Positions 8,201 through 17,840 of a stretch of DNA of 36,777 nt are shown piece by piece. Positions within the stretch are counted from its first letter, which is position 1. Each line of letters begins with the position of its first letter. Origin of the DNA: a bacterium (lineage in GTDB: Bacteria; Patescibacteriota; Patescibacteriia; SG8-24); the NCBI GenBank assembly GCA_023246195.1, contig JAHFIW010000010.1:1-36777 (forward strand), read 5' to 3'. A program made the position numbers and the translations under genes. Under the pieces are notes generated by a model that ran no database searches, had not been told where the DNA came from, and saw only the letters and a program-made list of their open reading frames with translations.

Positions 8201-11200
8201 GCCACTGATCGTCCCGAGTGCGCCAGTTTTGCCGGCGTTTGCCGCGAGAACGAAATGGGTTGCGACGGCTATGCTCCCACCAACGGCGATCCGAGCATAC
8301 CGGCCATCGTCGGACCGCAGGATTCCTGCCCTAAGGAGTGCGTCGGCTACGACGTCTTCAAGCAGGAAGCGTCGGACTTTGATCAGGAGAAGTTCCCCGT
8401 AGCATTCATCCCGTCTACCGCCAAAGTGTGCGCCGAGTCCGAGGCTGGCTGCTCCGAGTTCACGAACATCGACACCGAAGCGGTCTCGTACTACTCGCAT
8501 CTGCGGATGTGCGTGAAGACGGACGACCCGTCCGTCAAAGTGTTCTACAGCTGGGAGGGTTCGGACACCACGGGCTACCAGTTGCACGTGTGGAACCTCA
8601 AGCAGACTGCGGCCGTCATTTTGCCGACGGCTTCGGATGTGTGCGCCACGGCTAATTGCGCGCCCACCGGCAAAGCAGGAGCCGCGCCGTGCACCAAGCT
8701 CGATGGCAACGCCCAGAATTGCGCCAGCGTCGACAGCATGAATGTGAACGGCAGCATAGACGGCCTTTGCAGCCGTGCCGACATCGACTCGGGCAATTTC
8801 GACTGCCGTGAATTTTACGATGCCGACGGCAATCGCCACTACCGCCTGCTCTCCAAGACCATCATCGCTTCGGCTCAGTGCTTCTCGTATCGCATTACCA
8901 CCTCGACTCAGCTGGATTGCGCAAATTCAAACGGCCGCTGGGATAGCGACAAGTCGCAATGCATTTACAGCGCTGACACGACGCAGAGCGCGTCTTGCGG
9001 TGCCGCACAGAACAATTGCCGCGCGTACAAGGGGAACGCTTCCACTAACGTGCGTACCATCTTCAGCGATGATTTTGAAGGCGGGATTCAGAATTGGACC
9101 AACTCAACTGACACTGGTTCAGGCCTTTTGGCGCAATCTCCCGAGTCCGTCACCGTCGGCGGCCACTCAATGAAGATTCCCGTTGCAAGCGTCGACCGTA
9201 CCGCTTCTGTCGAAGTCGGAGGCATGGTGGCGGCTTCGCGCAGCTACTCGCTCACGTTCTGGGCGCGCGGCACCGGTAACATCGCCGCTTCGTTCCGTGA
9301 CGGTACCGTGGCCATCAATTGCGCGCTCCCGTCAGCTTGCGCGAACGCGGACGGTTGTTCCTGCAGCACCAAGACCGGTCTTACCTGCACTGTCGCGCAG
9401 GCCGGCAGTACTTGTACCATCGCCACGGGCAGCAATCCCAAGCAGAACTTCGCTCCGACTGCCGTGCTGTCTTCCGAGTGGAAGCAATTCTCGCTCGGTC
9501 CGATAATTTCTACGTCCAAGACGGGGTGGGGGACCTCATCGGTCAAGTTCGAGCTGTCTGCGACGGCCACGTCGGACGTGTTCATCGATAACGTTCGGAT
9601 CAAGGAAGTCCAAGACAACATTTTCGTGGTGCGCAATTCCTGGACGACTCCCGCGTCTTGCGACACCACTTCCGCAGGAGCTCCTTCGCCGCAGGAAATG
9701 TTGGGTTGCAAGGAATACGTGAACACCGCCGGTCAGAGCGTGGATTTGCGCTCGTTCAGCCGCCTTTGCCGCGAGAAGGCCATCGGTTGCGCCGCATATT
9801 CCGACACGCGTAACACGCCAGATAATCCGTACGCGGAATCATTCAACGCGGTGTGCAGGCTTACTCTCGACGACGGGGTCACTCCGCGCTCTTGTGGCAG
9901 CATCCGCTGCAACGCGGCTCTTTGCGCTTCAAATAACGGATGTTCGTGCACGACGACTTTTGCCAATACTTCCTACAGCTGCACCATCACGAAGGGGTCC
10001 ACGTTCTGTGACAAGCCCGTAAGTCCGGATGGCGGCGCATCATGCGTCTGCAACTATGACACGCATCATCCCGCGGCCGCATCTTCGGCTCCGGTCCTTC
10101 TTCCCGATGTCTGCCGCGTTGCCGTCGGCCAGAGCGACTGCCGCTTTAAGCTGGACAGTTACGACACGTCTACTCGCGCCGATGAGAGCCCTGACCGCGT
10201 CAATGTCGACGCTGACCGTCGCGTCTACTTGGTGGCGAAAGGTGAAAACATGTGTACGGCAGATCAGATCGGCTGTGCTGCCGTCGGTCAGCCGCACCAG
10301 GCAGCCGAGGCGAAGTGCGACTACAAGAATCCGAAAACCAACGACAAATGCGGAGCCATGGCTTGCGCAAAAAATCCCGCAAAGTCCTGCACTACGAATA
10401 GCCAATGTGCGGCAAACGACGTCTGTGCCCCCGCCTCCTGTTCTTGCACCGTCGGCAGCGCTTCCTGTCAGGTAAAATTCGGAGAGGGAAGCTGCACGGC
10501 GTCTTTTGAGCGCCCCGTCGTCGACAAGTGGAACGCCTCGGTCGTGAAGGACTTGCCGTCCCAGTACGGCAGCATCCTCTGCAGGGCAGAGGCAGACGGT
10601 TGCGACGCGTTCTCTTCGACTGACGGCGTCCAGTACTTCAAGGACCCGGGTGACCGCACTTGCGCATATAAGGAGGGCGTTTCGTACAACAATCAGACCA
10701 TTTCCGGCTGGTTCCGCAAGAGTGACTCAGGTCAGGACTTTCCTTGTTACCCTGAGCTGCTTAAGAACGGCAATAATTTCGAAATCTACAAGAACGCCGA
10801 TCCGGTCTGCCAACAGAGCACGCAATGCGCGGATCCCGATGGATGCGCCTGTTATCTTCCCGGAAACGCCACGTCAGTCTGCAAAATCACGTTTGGCGGC
10901 ACTGTCTGCGGATATCAGGGATGGGTGGGTGAGTGCTCGGCACAGTATGACCGCTGCGAGGAGTTCGTAGACCCCAGCGCGACCTCCGCTACCAACCCCA
11001 AGGGCCTTCCGTATTATTATCTCAAGAACAGCAAGCTGGACGTGCAGTCCTGTTCCGGCAGCGTCAGTCTGAAAGAGGGTTGCGTGGCCTTTAAGCAGAC
11101 CAGCGATCCTTCTGACCTCTACTCGGCTGCCACCAGCTATTACAAGAGTCAGCGTGATGCCCAGAACGGCAAAGTGAGTCCGGTCAATTGCGACCTGAAT

Positions 11201-14200
11201 CCGTACGACCCCGCCTGCGATTTCCGCTGTGCGTCCATTCCTGCCGGCGTGTGCGCAGTCGATTCCAAGTTCCAGTGTCACACGGATACGGACTGCAAGC
11301 GCTGCTCCAATAACGACAATCTCATCTGCAGCAAGAATGCCGATTGCGGCGCTGGCACATGCGGCGCTATCCAGACGTGTACGGGAATCAAGAAGTACAC
11401 CAGCGCTTGCCAGCTCGACGGCGACTGTAACCGCGGCACGGGAGAGACCTGTCAAAATATCGGAAACGTCGGCAACGACGCCAACATCATCATCAAGGTC
11501 AACCCGGATCGCGAGTGCGCCGAGTGGCTGGCTTGCCGTTCGTACAGCACTGTTTGGGACGATCAGAAGGGGCAATACCGCTCGGTGTGTTCCGGCTTTG
11601 GCCCATGCACCCAGAACAAGCAGCTTGGTCAGGCCTTTGATTGCGTGGCACCCGTGGAACCGCCAAAGTCCGTCTTTAGCAGCGAGGATTATTCCAAGAG
11701 GGACACTTCTTGGGGCGGTTTGGAATACTCCGGCTACACCATCCCCGATCGTTACTCGCCGGCGTTCCTGCTTCCGCTGAACATCGTCAAAGGACGTTGC
11801 ATGATACCGGGCAAACCGGCCACGGCAGTCGTCCCTACCGTGGTTTGCACGAAGACTGAGGACTGTCAGTCCAGCGGCAAGGGTAATTTCTGTCAGCAGC
11901 TCTCCGGCATCTGCCTGTACAGCGACAAGGGACTTCAGGGTGAATCGTGCGACGTTAATGCGGATTGCGGCACGGGCGCTTCTTTCTGCAGCTATAACTT
12001 CCTGGCGACGCACCGTTACGCCACCGTTCTCGACAGGGACAAGTCGTGCGGCGATGACAGCGATTGCACTAAGACCAAGACGGGCTATGCGTACGACGGG
12101 GCATGCGTCGACCATCATTGCGCGTACGATCCCAGCGGCGACAAGTTCAATACGAACAATTCCGACTGGGCGCCGCGCTGCCGCGCGTATCCGGAAGCGG
12201 ACTCGCCGTTCGGTGCGTCAGTTTTAGACAACAGCAGCCCCACCAGCAGCTCCGGCAGCGGAACGGGCTACGACAGCTACGGACAGGCAAAGAGCAAGAA
12301 GGGCGCCTTCGTCGGTGCTAACGTCTGCGGGAATGGTAATGATTGCGCCTGCAATTACAGCAAATGGACCTACGGAAAAGGCTCGGCGCTGTCGCATTAC
12401 TTGTCGTATCCGGGCACCACGGCGTCCGGTCCGGTAGTGTTCGACGGCAATACGCGACAGGACGTGACCACCGGTCCCTCCGAAGGCGTTTGCGTTGGCG
12501 GTCCCAACGAAGGATTGAAGTGCGACGCGTCTCAGTCGGTGACGACCACTTCCGCGACCAGCCCCGGTGGCGTCATTGCAAAGGTTAACGACCCCTGCAA
12601 TTCAGAAGGTGGCGGCAAGTGCCAAAAGTTGTCCACGGTCAACTACGAGCAGGGCTGGGAAGGCTTCTGCCTGGACCTCGACAAGTCGCTCAACGTGGGT
12701 GGCGATCCCAACAAGTACGACTGCAACCTGTGGATGCCGGTTGATCGGCTGGAGGGCGCTCCGGACAACTATAATCAGTTCGAGGGAGCCGGCTTCAATC
12801 CGCCTAATTCGGAATTGCTGTACTGCAGCGTGGCGCAAGGACTCGCACTTGGGGATTTCAACAATCCTCCCGCTGCCATGACGCCCCCAAATCCTCCTGG
12901 GCCGCCCGCTCCGTATTTCTACACTGTCGTCAATGAGCCGCCGGCAAGAAATCCTATCGCTCCTTATAACGCCAATACGACGCCTGCGAATACCTTCTTT
13001 CCTAGGATTGAAGTGGCAGGCACGGAAGCATGGTCATACGATCAACCCTTTAGCAGCACTTCGGTCTGGCAGGACCAAATAGTGGGGATATTCGTGGATG
13101 GCAATTACAGCTGTGAAAATACCAGCAAGCCAAGTTCCGCCGTGTCCTTTTATCTCACGGCGAAGAATAACTGGACAAATAGCGTGGTGTGGGACGACAG
13201 CATCGGCCCTGTTCCCGCCCCCGGACTTCGTGGTGATAATCTTGACCCCGGATGTTGGTACGGTGATGCCATTCCCGCTCCCAGTTCGTCGGACCAGAAT
13301 AATGACAGTGAGCAGAATGCGGTAGCGACAGGAATCGCCGCGGGACATCTCGATTGCGTCGGCCTGAAAGCGATTTTTACGAACGGAAAGCTCACGAGCT
13401 TCCATGCTCGTAACATGACCGCTTCGAATAAATCGGATTGCGGAGGTGCTTTCCTGGTGAAGGTGTCGCTTCTTCTGCGCGACAGCTGTCAGGAGGTTTC
13501 GCAGGTGCACAACGCCACGACGACTCCGAGAAATTTTGCGTGGACCGACAGGCTCTATCAGGGTTCGCTGAACCCCTCCGCTTACGATTCTAACGGATTA
13601 CAGTACGCCCACGTCTCCACTCGAACAGGAACTCCTACGCTCTCTCCTTACGGAAACATCAGTCCAGACGGTTTGGTCATGCCTAACGGGAAGAATCTGG
13701 ACGCGATAAGGCCGCTGAGCGTCTGGGCATCCGAAGGCGGCAGCCCATACTCGTTCTTACTGATGGGGTCGGAAGTGCCGCCGCAGAACCCCTATCACTT
13801 TGATGCCCCCAATCAGCGCACCGACAACAGCGTCGTTAATGACGTTGGCGGGTATCCGTTTGCCTGTATCGGTCCCTGCGGAGCTCCGCTTGCAAGCAAT
13901 AAGGGGGTGAATGCCGGCGCCTTTGGAGAGGCGAGGTTGGCGCAGTACTTCGTTACCAGCCTTAGGAGATTCGAATACAATGATGCCGGAGCGCACGTGT
14001 ATTCGCAGGTTCCTGGCGGTGGCGTGTATGATGTTTCGTCCAGAATCGACGATCGAGAGCAGAATGCCGCGGGGGGCGATGCGCCAAAGGTGGTACCGGT
14101 TAATCGCAGTAACTGCGATGGCGGACAAGATGGCCTTTGCGACGAGGGAACTGTCGCCGGATTGACGGTTAACGATAATCAGGGATCCGTCGACGAAATG

Positions 14201-14902
14201 CCCGTGGAGACCGGCAAGACGAAGGCGACCATCTATTTCTACGCCTATGCCGACAAGAACCGCATGCCGATCCGCAGCGTTCGCGTCGACTACGGGGATG
14301 GCAGCAGTCCGGATGACTCCGGCTCAAGCGCCTTCAAGAACCATCGCGGCTGCAAGGGCGGCGGAGTTTGCGGCACGTCTCCGGACGTCGCTCTCTGTGG
14401 AAGCGCGTCAGTATGGGGACTCACTCCGGAATCCTGTGATTCTCATTACTTCCAGAAGACTCACACGTACGTTTGTACGCCAGACATGATCAGTCCGAAT
14501 CCCGCCATCGGTCTTCCTCTGTGCAACAATTCGCAACCCGTATATCCGTGTCAGCAGGGTAACGCCTGTCATTTCAAGCCGCGTGTACAGGTCATCGATA
14601 ACTGGGGGTTCTGCAACGGCACGTGCCAGGGATTGCAGACCAATGGTCAATGTTTCAACAAGGGCGACGCGAATGTCGCCGACCTCGGCGCCTTCATGAA
14701 CAGCATCTTCTCTCCGGCAAAGGCGGATGTCGTAAATTCGTACGATCCCAATAAGCCCAGCAGCAGCTGTGTTTCACCCGTCGCCAACAACGAATGCGAA
14801 GATCTTTCAAGCCGTTGTTATAAGGTCAACGTGGGCAGCCCTAACGGCGCATCGCAAGCGCCCTGGACCGCATTCGGACATGACATCGTCCTGAAACCGT
14901 AA
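5216..14902 (+). CDS. giant secreted Cys-rich repeat protein (3228 residues)
   Basis: This is the largest gene in the window, uninterrupted for 9.7 kb. The N-terminus has a basic stretch, a hydrophobic core (about residues 17-34) and a likely signal peptidase site after ANA (about 45). A region of roughly 450 residues with few Cys follows, then the Cys-rich part. I see at least seven modules of form C-x5-C-x4-GC-x-C-x8-C-x-V-x7-C (near 7063, 7183, 7608, 9315, 9895, 10360 and 10800) and about eleven C-x6-C-x-(A/E/S/G)-(Y/F) motifs spaced between 7.0 and 11.5 kb. Two jelly-roll-like segments open with NLVRNGGFE (near 7417) and IFSDDFEGG (near 9058) and close with VDNVQLEEG and IDNVRIKEV. A PKD-like segment with VDYGDGS lies near 14290. 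No C-terminal membrane anchor or sorting signal is visible. It is probably a surface or adhesion protein stabilised by disulfides. The function is inferred from its place before the secretion locus. Confidence 0.85.
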   Translation: MMTGNQHSKRPNEGKKTITSLLLSLLAFVTIFGSVLASPLAANAQLAVSAPVLETQGVVKEIKATITDNIVEAAVTSVVSGVNYFTTQLAYQAAVALTTSCNGQTICWDSKSFSSGFTQAWQGAIGEAVGTLSSQSGLTKLGFNLCSPSLGISLKIQLGLLDELKPPPPKCDFNQLTDNWSNFKDSMTGDQLLKSLTPTFSQGQSPLSASLGIFSKMAEVKANSQRNSVMKALMDASSGGGFSGITDPVSGRVKSPASVTQDEFTRMKKAQQDDPKNYSATIAAGQIAKGAVMSVVINTVQTFTQTLVSRMWNKLSKGLLSTEELVAAQPDLVLNPDALLSPSGTSGMEIAASARMQSVQTRDAGVIDPILEFSTCPTAGRVPDNCVIDQQFANAIRVADVTPLTVRDAIKQGLLHGDWPLISANDQSKNQDPYCYSYGYCESNLRKLRAARIIPIGWEIVANLSPSGKPLTLQAVVDEFNNCNDQGGADDQHRFCKMIDPDWILRAPLTQCRAMGYGEQTVSPEVPTRSEICLDKQTCLKQDDSGKCIGGWGYCTKERNIWRFNADSCPEQFNTCRVLTARTGGARSYDLNTIDHGVCNADNVGCRSYSTSLNVINCNYGSTCNDPKGCSCAVITASCTVLGGQSSCTVAETGKVCRLSGVCSGVSCPCSATATCTVKSGDSSCSSVTGSDASAGDDWLADPVRYLNQKAQTCDAGAAGCTALIRLSNTQSLNLVRNGGFETLEDGDNGGSDNHAAFWAPFATVPSGTFGSLITDGSKSTSGTNAILVKGPVGATSVCTLNPVVACTADGGCPCTDAGFSCKVVKGTTSCSIVKKIIQTGIRMRSNVTYTLSFDQIPVAGKAVSALASLTFYDNLGKPVSLVGQDVVSSMTFSGQDPANPPTGTCAVSAGHLDFSYSGNVSSGLTSMNGACTFVVSRPVASASLQLADGGGGGAYVDNVQLEEGGGTSFHEGYGDTGGTVDAKIPPDYLGCTGDATDRPECASFAGVCRENEMGCDGYAPTNGDPSIPAIVGPQDSCPKECVGYDVFKQEASDFDQEKFPVAFIPSTAKVCAESEAGCSEFTNIDTEAVSYYSHLRMCVKTDDPSVKVFYSWEGSDTTGYQLHVWNLKQTAAVILPTASDVCATANCAPTGKAGAAPCTKLDGNAQNCASVDSMNVNGSIDGLCSRADIDSGNFDCREFYDADGNRHYRLLSKTIIASAQCFSYRITTSTQLDCANSNGRWDSDKSQCIYSADTTQSASCGAAQNNCRAYKGNASTNVRTIFSDDFEGGIQNWTNSTDTGSGLLAQSPESVTVGGHSMKIPVASVDRTASVEVGGMVAASRSYSLTFWARGTGNIAASFRDGTVAINCALPSACANADGCSCSTKTGLTCTVAQAGSTCTIATGSNPKQNFAPTAVLSSEWKQFSLGPIISTSKTGWGTSSVKFELSATATSDVFIDNVRIKEVQDNIFVVRNSWTTPASCDTTSAGAPSPQEMLGCKEYVNTAGQSVDLRSFSRLCREKAIGCAAYSDTRNTPDNPYAESFNAVCRLTLDDGVTPRSCGSIRCNAALCASNNGCSCTTTFANTSYSCTITKGSTFCDKPVSPDGGASCVCNYDTHHPAAASSAPVLLPDVCRVAVGQSDCRFKLDSYDTSTRADESPDRVNVDADRRVYLVAKGENMCTADQIGCAAVGQPHQAAEAKCDYKNPKTNDKCGAMACAKNPAKSCTTNSQCAANDVCAPASCSCTVGSASCQVKFGEGSCTASFERPVVDKWNASVVKDLPSQYGSILCRAEADGCDAFSSTDGVQYFKDPGDRTCAYKEGVSYNNQTISGWFRKSDSGQDFPCYPELLKNGNNFEIYKNADPVCQQSTQCADPDGCACYLPGNATSVCKITFGGTVCGYQGWVGECSAQYDRCEEFVDPSATSATNPKGLPYYYLKNSKLDVQSCSGSVSLKEGCVAFKQTSDPSDLYSAATSYYKSQRDAQNGKVSPVNCDLNPYDPACDFRCASIPAGVCAVDSKFQCHTDTDCKRCSNNDNLICSKNADCGAGTCGAIQTCTGIKKYTSACQLDGDCNRGTGETCQNIGNVGNDANIIIKVNPDRECAEWLACRSYSTVWDDQKGQYRSVCSGFGPCTQNKQLGQAFDCVAPVEPPKSVFSSEDYSKRDTSWGGLEYSGYTIPDRYSPAFLLPLNIVKGRCMIPGKPATAVVPTVVCTKTEDCQSSGKGNFCQQLSGICLYSDKGLQGESCDVNADCGTGASFCSYNFLATHRYATVLDRDKSCGDDSDCTKTKTGYAYDGACVDHHCAYDPSGDKFNTNNSDWAPRCRAYPEADSPFGASVLDNSSPTSSSGSGTGYDSYGQAKSKKGAFVGANVCGNGNDCACNYSKWTYGKGSALSHYLSYPGTTASGPVVFDGNTRQDVTTGPSEGVCVGGPNEGLKCDASQSVTTTSATSPGGVIAKVNDPCNSEGGGKCQKLSTVNYEQGWEGFCLDLDKSLNVGGDPNKYDCNLWMPVDRLEGAPDNYNQFEGAGFNPPNSELLYCSVAQGLALGDFNNPPAAMTPPNPPGPPAPYFYTVVNEPPARNPIAPYNANTTPANTFFPRIEVAGTEAWSYDQPFSSTSVWQDQIVGIFVDGNYSCENTSKPSSAVSFYLTAKNNWTNSVVWDDSIGPVPAPGLRGDNLDPGCWYGDAIPAPSSSDQNNDSEQNAVATGIAAGHLDCVGLKAIFTNGKLTSFHARNMTASNKSDCGGAFLVKVSLLLRDSCQEVSQVHNATTTPRNFAWTDRLYQGSLNPSAYDSNGLQYAHVSTRTGTPTLSPYGNISPDGLVMPNGKNLDAIRPLSVWASEGGSPYSFLLMGSEVPPQNPYHFDAPNQRTDNSVVNDVGGYPFACIGPCGAPLASNKGVNAGAFGEARLAQYFVTSLRRFEYNDAGAHVYSQVPGGGVYDVSSRIDDREQNAAGGDAPKVVPVNRSNCDGGQDGLCDEGTVAGLTVNDNQGSVDEMPVETGKTKATIYFYAYADKNRMPIRSVRVDYGDGSSPDDSGSSAFKNHRGCKGGGVCGTSPDVALCGSASVWGLTPESCDSHYFQKTHTYVCTPDMISPNPAIGLPLCNNSQPVYPCQQGNACHFKPRVQVIDNWGFCNGTCQGLQTNGQCFNKGDANVADLGAFMNSIFSPAKADVVNSYDPNKPSSSCVSPVANNECEDLSSRCYKVNVGSPNGASQAPWTAFGHDIVLKP

Positions 14903-14911
14903 TGTCGCTCA

Positions 14912-14941
14912 AAAACGCCGCCTTTCCACAGGCGGCGTTTT
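14912..14941 (+). terminator. strong Rho-independent terminator after the giant gene
   Basis: AAAACGCCGCCT (14912-14923) and AGGCGGCGTTTT (14930-14941) form a perfect 12-bp stem with a TTCCAC loop. The A and T runs on both sides could make it work in both directions. It separates the giant gene from the VirB6-like gene. Confidence 0.9.
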
Positions 14942-14972
14942 GGCCTTAATTGAGGTCAGATGAGCGACTTCT

Positions 14973-15000
14973 TTGGGCTTGCGATTCGTGGTATCATAAT
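14973..15000 (+). promoter_or_regulatory. promoter of the secretion-like operon
   Basis: TTGGGC (14973-14978), a 16-base spacer and CATAAT (14995-15000). An overlapping extended TGG-TATCAT at 14989-14997 is an alternative -10. The predicted transcription start near 15007 is about 17 bases before ATG 15024. Confidence 0.55.
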
Positions 15001-15023
15001 GATGTCTCTTTTTCGTACCGTAC

Positions 15024-17831
15024 ATGCGCATGTGGTCATCTTTTAAGGCCGGTTTCGCCAGCCTTCGCAAGCGGTTTTCCGCTAACGTCGAATCGTCGAG
15101 TGTCATTTCGCGGCGCGGCTTTTTTGCCGTCGCCTTGCTGGTAGTCGTCGGCACGTTGGTGACAGTGCATCCCTCGTACGCCTCGGGCATCGAAGATTTC
15201 GTCGCGCAGGCAGTCGGTAACGTCGTCCAGCTCCTTCTCTTCCTGGTCGGCAATCTGTTGCTGATCATGATCGGAGCGTTAGTGTGGGTGGCGCAGTATA
15301 ACGGCTTCGTCAATTCCGTACCAGTCCTGCAGGGATGGAGCATCGTTCGCGACATCACCAACATGTTCTTCATCGTCATCATGCTGATCTACGCCTTCGG
15401 CACCATCCTTGGCGTGGAAGCGTACAGCTACAAGAAAGGGCTGGTCAATTTGATGATAATGGCCATCGTCGTAAACTTTTCGCGCACCATCTGCGGCCTG
15501 CTCATCGATGCCAGCCAGGTGGTCATGCTTACTTTCGTTTACGGCTTTAAGGAAGCCGCGGGCGGCAATTTTGCCGACGCGCTCGGTATCACCAAGATCA
15601 TGCAGATGAAGGAGAGCGGTGACACGAGCGTCACCGCGCTGACCGTTACCATATCGCTTTTGTTGGGATTGGTGATGACCGGCATCGCCCTCATGGTCGT
15701 CGTCATCATGACCATCTCCTTGGCGATTCGCATCGTCATCCTTTGGCTGTTGATCGTGCTTTCGCCTTTGGCTTTTTTGACGAGGGCAGTACCGGGGAGC
15801 GTCGGCAAGGGCCAGTACGCCAAGTGGTGGAAGATGTTTACCAGTCAGCTGATTTTCGGTCCGATCATGGCCTTCTTCCTGTGGTTGTCGCTGGTGAGCG
15901 TCGCTTCGCCGGACTTCACTAAGACGGGACCAGATGGTTTCCCGTCAGCTGCCGCGGCGGGTGCCAACAGCGAGGCGCAGTTGGGGGGAGTTTCGCAGGC
16001 CTTTCAAGATACGAACATCGAGCAATTCATCATCGCCATCTGTTTGCTCGTTGGCGGTCTGCAGATGGCAAAGGAAGTCGCTGACAACATGTCCGTATTG
16101 GGCAAGGCGGGCGATATGGCCAAGGGCGCATATGGCAGGGCCAAAAGCGCCTATCAGGGCGGGAAAGCTGCGGTGGTCGGCGGTGCTAAGGCCGCGGGAG
16201 CGGTTGGAGGAGCCGGCATCGGTTTGGCTGACATGGCGAGCGGCGGTCGCGCCACTACGGCTAAGAACTGGGCATTGACTCAGGCCGGCAAGGTGCCGTT
16301 TGTCGGCGGTGCGGCAGAAGCCAAGCTTGCCCGCGATAAGGCTGCCAACCAGGATATTGCCAAGAAGGCTAAGGGTCGGGCCGAAGTCGCCAATGAGGAG
16401 ATTGTAAAGTCACGATCAGGCGAAAAGGCGCTTACGATGGACGGGCAGATTGAGCGCAATGAATATCAGAAGAAGCGCGTACAGGACTTGGCTAATAAAT
16501 CCAAGAAGGAAAGCTTGAACGAGGCTGAACGCCGGGAGTACTTCAGTCTCTCAAAGAGCATAAAGAAACACGGTAAGAAGTTCGGAGACTCCTCCGGCGA
16601 TGACGTCTTGTCCAAGATCGAAAAGAAGAACCCGGCGCTCATCATCGATGCTAACGAAAAGGATCCTAAGGAACGGAAGCGACAGGAAGATGCCTTTACG
16701 AAAGCCGCGAGGGCGACGAGCAAGCAGGATTTGGCGGATATGGATCCGGCGGCATTGACGCCGCAGCTTTTAGCCAATCTTTCCGCAAAACAGGTCATGG
16801 AGGCTCAGAAGATCGCGACTGGCGACAACCTTGAAAAGCTGGAAAAAATGGGCTCAAACGAGGCTGAAATTAAGCAATATCAGGAAAACTTGAGGGGGAG
16901 GGCGGACGTCTTCGGGGTAACTTCTGAATCGGAGCGGGCCAAGCGGGTGGGTGGCATGAACGCCGATGAGCTTAGGGAATTGGCTTCTGATCCAAGCGTT
17001 CGTGCGGAGCATCTTGACGGCGCCGTGCTTAGTGCCATCGTGGCAAATGGCAATGCCGGCGCGATTGCTGACAAGATTGCGCCAACTCTCGACGCTAAGA
17101 CGCTCTCGGGCGATGAGGCTCTTGCCGGTCAAATTGCCAGCGGTATCAGCGCCAGCGCATTAGCAGCCCTGCCAAATGAAATCGGGGCGATTTTGCGGCC
17201 ATTGGTCGCCAATGGATCGGGGGAGAGCGACAAGAATCGCGCCTTGCTGGGCGGCGCCAGCATGGAGCAGGCCTTTAAGGGGTATGGCAAGGATGGAAAC
17301 TTCGACGCTCCCGAAAACCTCGCGGGATTCGAGAAATATCTGCAAGAAGGATTGACGGCAAAGCGCGCTGGCTCCGTTCCTGCCGAAGCCATCGCCAAGA
17401 ACGGCGGCCTGAACGATGTCGCCATTACGATGATCAATAACATTACGGGTGGCAACCTCCAGTCGATGGCTAAGGATGGCAAAACGAGTCAGGTCTCGGA
17501 GGTCATTGCGGCTGCGGCAAAATTGGCTGCGGTGGATACCAACGACCAGGCGGCGGTCGATAAGTTCATCACGGGAAATCCAGGCATTACCAGCACCGAG
17601 AAAGAGCTGCGCGCGGCCATGACAAACGCGGCCTTGCTCGTGGCGGATACGTCGGGTGCGTCAAATCCGATCCGCGCTGCCGCCCAAGAAAAGAACATGT
17701 GGAAGGAGGCGCAGGCCGAAATCAGGAAAGAGGGTCAGGAGGCTCGGGCGCGCGAAGGCCGCCAGAGGGCATCGGACAAAATGACCAGGAAACTCCTCAA
17801 GAAGAATAAGGGAACCAGCAGGAGTAAATAG
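15024..17831 (+). CDS. VirB6/TrbL-like polytopic secretion protein
   Basis: The protein has 935 residues. A signal-like hydrophobic segment (about 31-53) ends in ASG. Further membrane segments lie at about 66-90, 108-132, 138-160, 208-250, 270-295 and 330-350. The tryptophan/proline-containing stretch WLLIVLSPLAFLTRAVP and the cytoplasmic tail starting KEVADNMSVLGKAGDMAKGA are typical of VirB6/TrbL-like proteins found in CPR and Gram-positive conjugation loci. Residues 360-935 form a long, charged, alanine-rich soluble tail, much longer than in classical VirB6. In type IV systems VirB6 forms the inner-membrane channel. The downstream PrgI and VirB4 genes support this role. Confidence 0.78.
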   Translation: MRMWSSFKAGFASLRKRFSANVESSSVISRRGFFAVALLVVVGTLVTVHPSYASGIEDFVAQAVGNVVQLLLFLVGNLLLIMIGALVWVAQYNGFVNSVPVLQGWSIVRDITNMFFIVIMLIYAFGTILGVEAYSYKKGLVNLMIMAIVVNFSRTICGLLIDASQVVMLTFVYGFKEAAGGNFADALGITKIMQMKESGDTSVTALTVTISLLLGLVMTGIALMVVVIMTISLAIRIVILWLLIVLSPLAFLTRAVPGSVGKGQYAKWWKMFTSQLIFGPIMAFFLWLSLVSVASPDFTKTGPDGFPSAAAAGANSEAQLGGVSQAFQDTNIEQFIIAICLLVGGLQMAKEVADNMSVLGKAGDMAKGAYGRAKSAYQGGKAAVVGGAKAAGAVGGAGIGLADMASGGRATTAKNWALTQAGKVPFVGGAAEAKLARDKAANQDIAKKAKGRAEVANEEIVKSRSGEKALTMDGQIERNEYQKKRVQDLANKSKKESLNEAERREYFSLSKSIKKHGKKFGDSSGDDVLSKIEKKNPALIIDANEKDPKERKRQEDAFTKAARATSKQDLADMDPAALTPQLLANLSAKQVMEAQKIATGDNLEKLEKMGSNEAEIKQYQENLRGRADVFGVTSESERAKRVGGMNADELRELASDPSVRAEHLDGAVLSAIVANGNAGAIADKIAPTLDAKTLSGDEALAGQIASGISASALAALPNEIGAILRPLVANGSGESDKNRALLGGASMEQAFKGYGKDGNFDAPENLAGFEKYLQEGLTAKRAGSVPAEAIAKNGGLNDVAITMINNITGGNLQSMAKDGKTSQVSEVIAAAAKLAAVDTNDQAAVDKFITGNPGITSTEKELRAAMTNAALLVADTSGASNPIRAAAQEKNMWKEAQAEIRKEGQEARAREGRQRASDKMTRKLLKKNKGTSRSK

Positions 17832-17840
17832 GAATGACTT

